DNA of 64,000 nucleotides, taken from the NCBI GenBank assembly GCA_031292275.1, contig JARLHL010000010.1, positions 1-64,000 of the forward strand, written 5' to 3'. Of this stretch, positions 55,694 through 64,000 are shown piece by piece. Numbering within the stretch: position 1 is the first letter of the stretch; each line of letters starts with the position of its first letter. The notes below the pieces were generated by a model, which worked only from the letters and a program-made list of their open reading frames with translations, was not told the DNA's origin and searched no databases. The position numbers and the translations under genes were made by a program. This DNA is from Desulfocapsaceae bacterium. Its GTDB lineage: Bacteria > Desulfobacterota > Desulfobulbia > Desulfobulbales > Desulfocapsaceae.

Positions 55694-56611
55694 TTAGGCA
55701 TTTTCTACGTATGACATTTCGCTGGTGGCCACCTGACGCAGATTTATGATATCCTTCAGCGGTGGCAGGCCGAATAACCGGCTATACTCACGGCTGAATT
55801 GTGAGGGGCTCTCATAGCCGACCTGAAACGCCACGGTTGTTGCATCCAGACGCTCCGTCAGCATCAACCGCCGGGCTTCACTTAAACGCAGCCATTTCTG
55901 GTATTGCAGTGGGCTCATGGCCGTCAATGATCGGAAATGATGGTGGAAGGTCGAGGTGCTCATATTGACCTGCGATGCGAGGTCGTCGATATGTAACGGC
56001 CGTGTGAAATTATCTTTCAACCAATGGATGGCACGCGCTATCTGATGACTCTGACTTCCCACCGCCGCCATTTGTCGTAAACGAGTACCTTGGTCGCTTA
56101 CAAGCAAACGGTAAAAGATTTCCCGTTTGATGATCGGAGCAAGGATAGGTATATCCTGCGGCTCATCAAGCAGGTCGATCAACCGCTGGAAAGTGGTGAC
56201 GAGTGGCAATGTGATCTCGCCGGTAGCCATTCCACGATTAGACTGCTGCGTACGCGGCGGGGGAAGATGGCTGTCCACCATCAGTTGTGACATCTCGCGC
56301 TGGTCGAGTTTCAATATAAGCCCCAGACAAGGCTTTTCCGGGCTCGCCTCGATGATCTGTACAACTGTGGGCAGATCGACGGAGGTGATCAAAAAATTTT
56401 GGGCGTCATACACATACGTTTCATCCCCGAGCAATACGCGTTTAGCACCTTGTGTGATCATACAGACGCGGGGTTCATACATAAGGCTCTGGGGTTGGGT
56501 GGGTTCGTCCCTTTGAAAAAGCGACAGGCCTGGGATAACGGTAGTGAGCCGGTCGCCTTTATCGGTCCATCGCGCAATGCTCTTTCCTAAATTTCTGAGT
56601 TCAATTTCCAT
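55694..56611 (-). CDS. AraC-family transcriptional regulator (YqhC-like)
   Basis: The 305-residue protein has an AraC N-terminal cupin-like domain (about 20-170; MYEPRVCMITQGAKRVLLGD, YDAQNFLITSVDLP) and a C-terminal pair of helix-turn-helix motifs (LHIDDLASQVNMSTSTFHHH, AFQVGYESPSQFSREYSRLF). The gene is divergent from the zinc alcohol dehydrogenase gene and near a YqhD-like gene, the same setting as YqhC, which activates aldehyde reductases in Escherichia coli. It probably activates the plus-strand cluster through the shared upstream elements. Confidence 0.9.
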   Translation of the reverse strand: MEIELRNLGKSIARWTDKGDRLTTVIPGLSLFQRDEPTQPQSLMYEPRVCMITQGAKRVLLGDETYVYDAQNFLITSVDLPTVVQIIEASPEKPCLGLILKLDQREMSQLMVDSHLPPPRTQQSNRGMATGEITLPLVTTFQRLIDLLDEPQDIPILAPIIKREIFYRLLVSDQGTRLRQMAAVGSQSHQIARAIHWLKDNFTRPLHIDDLASQVNMSTSTFHHHFRSLTAMSPLQYQKWLRLSEARRLMLTERLDATTVAFQVGYESPSQFSREYSRLFGLPPLKDIINLRQVATSEMSYVENA

Positions 56612-56713
56612 TTTTTTGCCCTCAACTGTCTAATTGAGTGAATGATTAGAAACTAATTTCTTTTGGCTGATAATGCCATATACAATTTCGCGTTACAGCA
56701 ATTATCGATACCT

Positions 56714-56751
56714 CCGGACAATCAGGCAATAAATGAGCAGGATTGATCTAC
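56714..56751 (+). promoter_or_regulatory. Shared 38-bp upstream element, copy 1
   Basis: The segment begins CCGGACAATCAGGCAATAA and ends AGCAGGATTGATCTAC. It matches the element at 58175-58212 at 34 of 38 positions by eye. It lies 113 bases before the zinc alcohol dehydrogenase start and 102 bases before the divergent AraC start. Confidence 0.65.
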
Positions 56752-56864
56752 CGGTCTCTGTCCTTTCCGGATTATTGTATCAGTCATGAGCGAGGTTACA
56801 AATGGTGTGCGCAAAGTCTACGAAGCTATTCGATTGAGTTCAAGATAATAACAGGAGAATCACA

Positions 56865-57965
56865 ATGAAAAAGCCTCAAACAGGAAACACTGCATCCCTT
56901 TACAAAACAAAGGCCTATTCTGCTGCGAGCGAGACGTCACCGCTTGCTGCAACCTCGATTTCGCGGCGTGAGACGACTGATAACGACGTGCAGATCGAAA
57001 TTCTTTTCTGCGGAATCTGTCACTCCGACCTTCATACGGTCCGGAATGAGTGGAGCAGCATCATGCCCACAGTTTACCCTTGCGTACCCGGCCACGAAAT
57101 CGTTGGCCGGGTCACCAAGATCGGTTCCGCAGTCAAGAAATTCAAGCCGGGCGACCTGGCGGGCGTCGGCTGCCTGGTTGACTCAGACCACACCTGCCCC
57201 AATTGCCGGGATGGCCTGGAACAATTATGCCCCAACCAGACCCTCACCTTCAACTCTTTGGACAAACACCTCGGAGGTGTCACCTACGGAGGATACTCCG
57301 AAAGTATTGTTGTCGATGAACACTTCGTTTTACACGTCCCCGCCAATCTCAATCTTGCAGGCGTAGCGCCGCTGCTGTGCGCCGGGATCACGACGTACTC
57401 GCCGATGCGCCGCTGGGGCGATATTAAAGGCAAGAAAGTCGGAGTGGTTGGCCTCGGCGGGCTGGGACACATGGGGGTCAAGTTCGCCCGTGCCTTCGGC
57501 GCTCAGGTCGTGGTCTTCACCACCTCGGAGAACAAGAGGCAGGACGCACTCCGTCTCGGCGCCAATGAGGTCGTCGTCTCCAGCAAGCCGGGTGAGATGC
57601 AGAAACACGCCGGCAGCTTCGACTTCATCCTCGATACCATAGCCGCCGTCCACGACATCAATGCCTATATCAATATGCTCGGCCGCGATGGCAACATCAC
57701 CCTCGTGGGGGCGCCGGAGAAGCCACTTTCAGTCTCTGCCTTCGCGCTTCTGCTTGGCCGCCGCAGCCTCTCAGGATCGCTTATAGGCGGTATCGCCGAA
57801 ACCCAGGAAATGCTCGATTTTTGCGGGAAACACGACATCACCGCCGATGTGGAGGTCATCCCCATCCAGAAGGTCAACGAGGCCTACGAGAGACTGGTCA
57901 AGTCCGATGTAAAGTACCGCTTCTCGATCGATATGGCTTCTCTCAAATCCGAACAAACAGCATGA
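56865..57965 (+). CDS. Zinc-dependent NAD(P) alcohol dehydrogenase (YahK/cinnamyl type)
   Basis: AACAGGAGAATCAC precedes the ATG. The 366-residue protein has the MDR layout: catalytic zinc site CGICHSDLH, PGHEIVGRV, structural zinc loop DHTCPNCRDGLEQLC, and cofactor site VGVVGLGGLGHMGVKFA. It should reduce aldehydes to alcohols with NADPH. The structural loop has an Asp where the first cysteine (usually in VDSC) is expected, leaving three cysteines. It is the first gene after the AraC divergent promoter. Confidence 0.9.
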   Translation: MKKPQTGNTASLYKTKAYSAASETSPLAATSISRRETTDNDVQIEILFCGICHSDLHTVRNEWSSIMPTVYPCVPGHEIVGRVTKIGSAVKKFKPGDLAGVGCLVDSDHTCPNCRDGLEQLCPNQTLTFNSLDKHLGGVTYGGYSESIVVDEHFVLHVPANLNLAGVAPLLCAGITTYSPMRRWGDIKGKKVGVVGLGGLGHMGVKFARAFGAQVVVFTTSENKRQDALRLGANEVVVSSKPGEMQKHAGSFDFILDTIAAVHDINAYINMLGRDGNITLVGAPEKPLSVSAFALLLGRRSLSGSLIGGIAETQEMLDFCGKHDITADVEVIPIQKVNEAYERLVKSDVKYRFSIDMASLKSEQTA

Positions 57966-57983
57966 CCCAGAAAGGAGAAACGT

Positions 57984-58076
57984 ATGAATAACAGGTGTAT
58001 GGTCCGGATTTTCACCAGCCTGGAGGGATCGTCGGAAATCACCTGTGTCATCCTGCAGCCGCAGAAGGATGCGTGA
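57984..58076 (+). CDS. Possible 30-residue ORF
   Basis: AAAGGAGAAACGT gives the ATG a strong ribosome binding site. The 30 codons (MNNRCMVRIFTSLEGSSEIT...) match nothing known to me. It may be a short peptide or the start of a deleted gene. The rest of the spacer contains the second 38-bp element. Confidence 0.35.
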   Translation: MNNRCMVRIFTSLEGSSEITCVILQPQKDA

Positions 58077-58174
58077 AGAGGCATTTGCCGTCCCTCAGCC
58101 GGTCGCGGGAATATCAATTTCCGGTGACTGAGGGGCCTTTCTTCCGCCTTGAATTATAATAATTCCATTTTTGG

Positions 58175-58212
58175 CCGGACAATCAGGCAATAATCAAGCA
58201 GGATCGATCTAC
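58175..58212 (+). promoter_or_regulatory. Shared 38-bp upstream element, copy 2
   Basis: Nearly identical to 56714-56751 with the same orientation and about the same distance (78 bases here) to the next start. It gives the iron alcohol dehydrogenase gene its own control site. Confidence 0.65.
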
Positions 58213-58290
58213 TCACTCTATCCCCGTCATTGCTATAATAACAACATCAACCGGGAATCAACTTTATACAAACTGTAAAGGAGAGCTGTC

Positions 58291-59478
58291 ATGAATTTTG
58301 AATTCCATAATCCGACCCGCCTCATTTTCGGGGCAGGGACCCTCTCTCGTCTAGGTGAGGTGGCCCGCGAGAAAGGCAAACGTGCCCTGCTTGTCACCGG
58401 GGGCGGCAGCGTTAAACGCAATGGTGTATTTGATCGGGCGGTCGCATCCCTGAAAGAAGCCGAGGTTTCAGTCGTGGAGTGCCCCGACGTCGAGCCCAAC
58501 CCAAGAATCGCATCAGTCGCCCGCGGTGCGCAGATTGCCCGTGATGCAAATTGCGATGTCGTTATTGCCATGGGCGGCGGGAGCACTATGGATGCAGCCA
58601 AAGTCATGGCGGCAGCCGTCTATTACGATGGCAATCCCTGGGATATGATTCTTCACGGTCAGGACAATGTGTATGTGCCCAAAAAGGCATTGCCCATCAT
58701 TACCGTACCGACCCTGGCGGCAACCGGTTCGGAGATGAACAAAGGCGCGGTCATCTCCAATGATGAAACGAACGTGAAGTCGTTCATGAGCTCAGACCTC
58801 CTTTACCCGTATGTCGCTCTGGTTGACCCCGAGCTGACCCTGAGTGTGCCGCGGCATCAGACTGCATACGGTGTCTGTGACCTGATCACCCATGTGACCG
58901 AAGGCTACTTCAACGGCATAGACGGCACCCCGATTCAGGACCGCTTTGCCGAAGGCGTCATCCTGACAGCCATGGAATGGGGGCTGAAGGCGGTTGCCGA
59001 TGGCGGTAATCTCGAAGCACGAACCCAGGTTCAGTGGGCCTCCATCGTCGCGCTGAATGGCTGGGTACAGGCCGGGACCAACTACGTCCCTCCTGTACAC
59101 ATGATTGAACACACACTGTCCGCCCACCACGACGTTACGCATGGTGCTGGGTTGGCGATACTCAACCCTGCATGGATGCGTTTTGCCGCCAAGTCCCGTC
59201 CGGCCCGCTTCGCGCAGTTCGCGCGGCGCATCTTCGGCCTGTCGTCGAACGGTCAAAATGACCTGGAGACGGCGAAAGAAGGCATCGATCGCTTCCAGGC
59301 CTTTTTGGAATCGATCGGCTGCCCGACCCGCCTGTCGCAGTTGGGTATAAGTGATGAGAAGTTTGCTCAATATGCCAAAGATACCGTGCTCGTCCTCCAC
59401 GACAAAAACGGTAGACTCCTCGGACGCCCGCCCATGAGTGAGGCGGACATTATCGAGGTGCTGCGGGCGGCATTGTAA
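58291..59478 (+). CDS. Iron-containing alcohol dehydrogenase (YqhD/BDH-like)
   Basis: AAAGGAGAGCTGTC precedes the ATG. The 395-residue protein has the group III fold: MNFEFHNPTRLIFGAGTLSR, the cofactor motif MGGGSTMDAAKVMA, and metal ligands in VCDLITHVTEGYF, HMIEHTLSAHHDVTHGAG. This is closest to YqhD and butanol dehydrogenases, which reduce a wide range of aldehydes with NADPH. A relic of a second such gene lies at 62.7 kb. Confidence 0.92.
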   Translation: MNFEFHNPTRLIFGAGTLSRLGEVAREKGKRALLVTGGGSVKRNGVFDRAVASLKEAEVSVVECPDVEPNPRIASVARGAQIARDANCDVVIAMGGGSTMDAAKVMAAAVYYDGNPWDMILHGQDNVYVPKKALPIITVPTLAATGSEMNKGAVISNDETNVKSFMSSDLLYPYVALVDPELTLSVPRHQTAYGVCDLITHVTEGYFNGIDGTPIQDRFAEGVILTAMEWGLKAVADGGNLEARTQVQWASIVALNGWVQAGTNYVPPVHMIEHTLSAHHDVTHGAGLAILNPAWMRFAAKSRPARFAQFARRIFGLSSNGQNDLETAKEGIDRFQAFLESIGCPTRLSQLGISDEKFAQYAKDTVLVLHDKNGRLLGRPPMSEADIIEVLRAAL

Positions 59479-59536
59479 AGCAGCATTGATCCTGAATATC
59501 AATATCAACGAAAACCTCTTCTTGACTGTGCAGGAA

Positions 59537-60784
59537 ATGAAAGTGACTCCCGTAACTCATTTAAAAAAACAGAGAGCAATCGAAGCCTCGGCAGTGGTCG
59601 TCTCTGGCCCCGGATGGCACGTGCTTGCAGTTTTGAGTATGCTGATGGGGTTTGCTTCGATCTCGACCGATCTTTATCTACCGGCCATGCCTGCGATGGG
59701 CCGTTCGCTCGGCGCCGATACCGGCATGGTCGAACTGACGATTTCAGGTTACCTCATCGGTTTCAGCCTGGGCCAGCTTCTGTGGGGACCGATCAGTGAC
59801 CGTTATGGCCGCCGCCTGTCGGTAGCGATCGGGCTGGTTCTTTTCATGATCGGCTCCGCCGGCTGTGCGCTTTCGGAAAGTGCACAGGTTATGATCGGCT
59901 GGCGTATTGTGCAGGCGCTCGGTGCCTGCGCCAGTGTCGCATTGTCGCGGGCAATGGTTCGCGATCTCTATGAAGGAAGCCGTGCAGCGCAAATGCTGTC
60001 TACATTGATAACAGTGATGGCGATAGCGCCGCTTATCGGTCCGTTGGTCGGCGGGCAGATTGTGGCTTTTGCCGGATGGCGTGCAATTTTCTGGGTCCTG
60101 ATCGGTATCGGTTTCGTGACACTTGCGGCGCTGTTTACAATTCCCGAAACCTTACCCATTGAACGACGCAACAGGGAATCGCTCGGCCGTGCGATGATCC
60201 GTTACGGCGAACTGTTACGCTACCGACGACTGCTTGGTTATGCGGGCACAGGCGGTTTTCTCTACGCCGGGATGTTCGCATATATCGCAGGTACTCCATT
60301 TGCCTATATCAGCTACTACCATGTTCCGGCGCAGCGTTACGGCCTGCTGTTTGGCCTCGCTATCGTTGGCATTATGGTCGTCAATATCTTGAATTCACGT
60401 CTTGTTTTGCGTTTCAGCTATGACAAGATACTGCTCGTCGGCACGATTATCGCTGCACTCGCCGCCGTTGCAACAGCCTTGGCCGCCGGCACCGGCTGGG
60501 GCGGACTGTGGGGGTTGGCCGTGCCATTATTTGTGTTCGCTTCCACAACCGGTTTAATCGTTGCCAATTCGATCACGGGTGCGTTGGCCGACTTTCCGGA
60601 ACGTGCCGGAACAGTTTCAGCGCTGACCGGCGCGGTTCAGTACGGCAGCGGTATTGTCGGTTCCGCCTTGGTCGCTGCTTTCGCCGACGGCACACCCTGG
60701 CCGATGGGCTGGGTTATCGCAATTACCGGGATCTGCTGCCTGCTCTCCATGCTGCTGCTTATGCCGGATAGAACAGGAAACTGA
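59537..60784 (+). CDS. Bcr/CflA-type MFS drug exporter
   Basis: Start set at the ATG at 59537; upstream in-frame codons overlap the preceding gene and have no better site. The 415-residue protein has 12 predicted helices and the MFS motif A (GPISDRYGRRLSVAIGL) with the Bcr/CflA-type start (FASISTDLYLPAMPAMGRSL) and helix-5 region (RAMVRDLYEG). It should export drugs or toxic metabolites by proton antiport. It follows the iron alcohol dehydrogenase closely. Confidence 0.9.
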   Translation: MKVTPVTHLKKQRAIEASAVVVSGPGWHVLAVLSMLMGFASISTDLYLPAMPAMGRSLGADTGMVELTISGYLIGFSLGQLLWGPISDRYGRRLSVAIGLVLFMIGSAGCALSESAQVMIGWRIVQALGACASVALSRAMVRDLYEGSRAAQMLSTLITVMAIAPLIGPLVGGQIVAFAGWRAIFWVLIGIGFVTLAALFTIPETLPIERRNRESLGRAMIRYGELLRYRRLLGYAGTGGFLYAGMFAYIAGTPFAYISYYHVPAQRYGLLFGLAIVGIMVVNILNSRLVLRFSYDKILLVGTIIAALAAVATALAAGTGWGGLWGLAVPLFVFASTTGLIVANSITGALADFPERAGTVSALTGAVQYGSGIVGSALVAAFADGTPWPMGWVIAITGICCLLSMLLLMPDRTGN

Positions 60785-60822
60785 TGCCAGTTAAGATATT
60801 AATATTAAAAGGAGGGTAATTT

Positions 60823-61230
60823 ATGAGCGGTAACGATCTCAGCACAAGTGTGATTTTTCCTATTGGAGAGAAATTTGAAAGCCCAAATTTCATCGGAACG
60901 GTTTGGCTCAATATGCTGACCCCATTCGGTTCGGCCCTCCCCATCGCCAATGTGACCTTTGAACCGGGATGCCGCAACAACTGGCATAAGCACGCGGGGG
61001 GGCAAATCCTCCTCGTGACGGGCGGCAGAGGCTATTACCAGGAATGGGGAAAGCCGGCTCGTGAGCTTCATGCGGGAGATGTTGTCACCATCCTCGCCGA
61101 CGTGAAGCACTGGCACGGCGCTGCCAGGGATAGCTGGTTTGTCCATCTGGCCGTTGAGGTCAATCCCGAAAAAGGTCCGGCAACATGGCTGGAGCCGGTA
61201 TCGGACGAAGTGTATACTGCATTGAAGTGA
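60823..61230 (+). CDS. Cupin-domain protein
   Basis: AAAGGAGGGTAATTT precedes the ATG. The 135-residue protein has the cupin motifs GCRNNWHKHAGGQILLVTGGRG and LHAGDVVTILADVKHWHGA, with several histidines for metal binding. It is followed after 12 bases by a carboxymuconolactone decarboxylase-like gene, a common pairing; the joint function is not established. Confidence 0.85.
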   Translation: MSGNDLSTSVIFPIGEKFESPNFIGTVWLNMLTPFGSALPIANVTFEPGCRNNWHKHAGGQILLVTGGRGYYQEWGKPARELHAGDVVTILADVKHWHGAARDSWFVHLAVEVNPEKGPATWLEPVSDEVYTALK

Positions 61231-61242
61231 GGAGGCGCTCCC

Positions 61243-62010
61243 ATGTCCATCAGTGAAACAGCGCAGAAAAATCACGAGGAACTTTTCCCGGATCATACAT
61301 CAACGCTCAAGGTCACCGATCCCGAACTCATCGAAGTGTTCGACAATTTCGCCTTTGACGAAGTGCTTTCTTATGGAAACCTTGATGCCGGAACCAGGCT
61401 CATGGTGATCCTGGCTTCACTGATCGCCCAGCAGACATTAAGTGAATATAAGGTCATGCTTGGTGGTGCACTGAATGTTGGTGTTACGCCGATTGAAGTG
61501 AAAGAGATCGTGTATCAATCCGTCCCCTACGTGGGCATTGCAAAAGCCTTTGATTTTATACATGCCACAAATGAAGTATTAGGAAGTCGCGGCGTGAAAC
61601 TCCCGCTCGAAGGTCAATCAACCACGAATATTGAAACACGATTTGAAAAGGGACTGGCAGTATCAAAGTCGATTTTCGGCAAGATGATTGATGTCATGTA
61701 TGAGCAGTCTCCCGAAAATCAAATGCATATTCAGAAGTATCTCTCGGCGAACTGCTTTGGCGATTACTACACCAGGACCGGGCTCGATATCAAAATGAGG
61801 GAACTCCTCACCTTTTCGATGCTCTTGTCACTTGGCGGATGTGAGCCGCAGTTGAAAGGGCATATTCAGGGAAATGTGAATGTCGGGAACAATAAGAAAA
61901 CATTACTCAGCGTCGTCACGCAGCTGTTGCCTTATGTCGGGTATCCGAGAACGCTGAACGCCATTCGTTGTCTGAATGAAGTCCTGCCGGAAGATGACAG
62001 CAGCAATTGA
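61243..62010 (+). CDS. Carboxymuconolactone decarboxylase/AhpD-like protein, two domains
   Basis: GAGGAGGCGC precedes the ATG. The 255-residue protein contains two related helical domains (DAGTRLMVILASLIAQQTLSE then VSKSIFG..., and KMRELLTFSMLLSLGGCEPQLK). The AhpD-type CxxC peroxidatic pair is absent; only a single Cys (GGCEPQ) lies in the second domain. Activity is unknown; the setting suggests a role in oxidative or aldehyde stress. Confidence 0.85.
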   Translation: MSISETAQKNHEELFPDHTSTLKVTDPELIEVFDNFAFDEVLSYGNLDAGTRLMVILASLIAQQTLSEYKVMLGGALNVGVTPIEVKEIVYQSVPYVGIAKAFDFIHATNEVLGSRGVKLPLEGQSTTNIETRFEKGLAVSKSIFGKMIDVMYEQSPENQMHIQKYLSANCFGDYYTRTGLDIKMRELLTFSMLLSLGGCEPQLKGHIQGNVNVGNNKKTLLSVVTQLLPYVGYPRTLNAIRCLNEVLPEDDSSN

Positions 62011-62068
62011 AGGGATAGTGCAATATCCGGCGACGACAGGTATTGCCGACGAGTTTATGTGGAGATGA

Positions 62069-62602
62069 ATGATGAGCGAAAGAAAGAGGCTGATTGCCTA
62101 TTTTTCCCGTGCGGGAAACAATTATGTCGGCGGCGAAATCATGAATCTGCCGGTCGGAAACACCGAAGTGGCGGCGAAGATGATCCAGAAGCTGACAGGC
62201 GGCGATATGTTCCGAATCGAGACGATAAAAAAATATCCGGAAAGCTATGACGAGACAACGGATGTGGCAAAACAGGAACTGCGCCGGAAGGCCAGACCTG
62301 AACTGACAGAGCATGTCGGCAACATGGCGGATTATAGCGTGATGTATCTCGGCTATCCGAACTGGTGGGGAACAATGCCGATGGCGGTATGTACATTCCT
62401 CGAAGAGTATGGGTTTTCAGGCAAGACCATTATTCCGTTCTGTACCCACGAAGGCAGCGGAATGGGATGCAGTGAAAGCGATATCAAAAAGGTTTGCTCA
62501 GAGTCCAAGGTGCTGAAAGGACTGGCGATCATAGGAGGCAGTGTTCAGCGGGCGGAAAATGATATCGCTGCCTGGCTCAGAAACTTGGGTGAAATTGATT
62601 GA
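62069..62602 (+). CDS. Flavodoxin-family protein
   Basis: The 177-residue protein has the FMN-binding start RLIAYFSRAGNNYVGGEIMN, YLGYPNWWGTMPMAVCTFLE and FCTHEGSGMG, the pattern of flavodoxin_4-type quinone or electron-transfer proteins in such stress clusters. A second ATG three bases later is an alternative start. It probably shuttles electrons for the neighbouring reductases. Confidence 0.88.
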   Translation: MMSERKRLIAYFSRAGNNYVGGEIMNLPVGNTEVAAKMIQKLTGGDMFRIETIKKYPESYDETTDVAKQELRRKARPELTEHVGNMADYSVMYLGYPNWWGTMPMAVCTFLEEYGFSGKTIIPFCTHEGSGMGCSESDIKKVCSESKVLKGLAIIGGSVQRAENDIAAWLRNLGEID

Positions 62603-62683
62603 AATTCCATCGCCAACCGTGCCTATTTTTGTAACGGGTGCATTCTCCGGCCAAGATCCGTGCTGTCGGTGTGACCACAGTAC

Positions 62684-63848
<1,165 letters not shown>

Positions 63849-63878
63849 TCGCCAAGAGAATAACTACTGGAGAATGCA

Positions 63879-64000
63879 ATGAAAAATAAAATAACACATG
63901 TTAACGTCGTCATCGGAGCAGGCCTGATTGGTCAGGCGATTGCGCGACGAGTCAGCACAGGTAAGCACGTACTGCTGGCTGATCTGCATCAGGAAAATGC
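63879..64000 (+). CDS. SDR-like oxidoreductase, truncated by window end
   Basis: The frame begins MKNKITHVNVVIGAGLIGQA and continues IARRVSTGKHVLLADLHQEN to the window edge. GAGLIGQAIARRV is a Rossmann cofactor motif; such proteins are short-chain dehydrogenases in similar clusters. CTGGAGAATGCA precedes the ATG. The catalytic part is not visible. Confidence 0.7.
   Translation, partial: MKNKITHVNVVIGAGLIGQAIARRVSTGKHVLLADLHQEN

Overview
The window most resembles an anaerobic or microaerobic deltaproteobacterium (Desulfobacterota). This is inferred from gene content: a selenocysteine formate dehydrogenase operon, PAS-rich sensors, one ending in a four-cysteine module, a DUF362 ferredoxin, a B12-dependent radical SAM enzyme, a cyclopropane fatty acid synthase and an RND efflux operon. 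No rRNA, tRNA or CRISPR array was recognised, so the genus cannot be fixed.

Layout. 1-10.4 kb: the start of an NDP-forming acyl-CoA synthetase-like gene (runs off the left edge), a Cache/PAS sensor, a TolB-like protein, an IS3 fragment, a small cytochrome c and a large hybrid histidine kinase. 10.7-17.2 kb: a monooxygenase-fold protein, a 46-residue basic protein, Lon protease behind three uncharacterised small genes, and a sigma-54 activator; three copies of a palindromic repeat lie here. 17.3-27.9 kb: a candidate MITE, a 3061-residue cyclic beta-glucan synthase (NdvB type) and a RelA/SpoT-domain protein. 27.9-33.4 kb is a gene graveyard: relics of a second ndvB-like gene, an amidohydrolase, a DMT permease and an IS5-type transposase, with intact cupin, Lar/DUF551, MaoC/TetR and VapC/Phd genes among them. 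33.5-40.7 kb: a radical SAM protein and a complete RND-MFP-OMF efflux operon. 41-48.1 kb: redox genes, cfa, a cold-shock protein and broken two-component genes.

48.3-55.4 kb is the best-defined functional unit: an accessory ferredoxin, a TorD-like chaperone, a small Tat-signal protein, FdhA, FdhB and FdhC, all on the plus strand. FdhA is interrupted by an in-frame TGA followed by a bacterial SECIS-like hairpin, so it is read as one selenoprotein. The ferredoxin and chaperone probably assist maturation, FdhA oxidises formate outside the membrane, and electrons pass through FdhB to the cytochrome b subunit FdhC and quinone.

55.4-64 kb: after a resolvase relic comes an AraC-type regulator and a plus-strand cluster of stress-type reductases: zinc alcohol dehydrogenase, YqhD-like iron alcohol dehydrogenase, MFS exporter, cupin, carboxymuconolactone decarboxylase-like protein, flavodoxin, aldo/keto reductase and the start of a Rossmann-fold oxidoreductase. 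The two alcohol dehydrogenases share a 38-bp upstream element, a likely binding site for the AraC protein. By analogy with YqhC/YqhD this cluster probably reduces reactive aldehydes.

The frequent relics and the contrast between G/C-rich operons (ndvB, efflux, fdh) and A/T-rich debris suggest a mosaic region with repeated insertion and decay.
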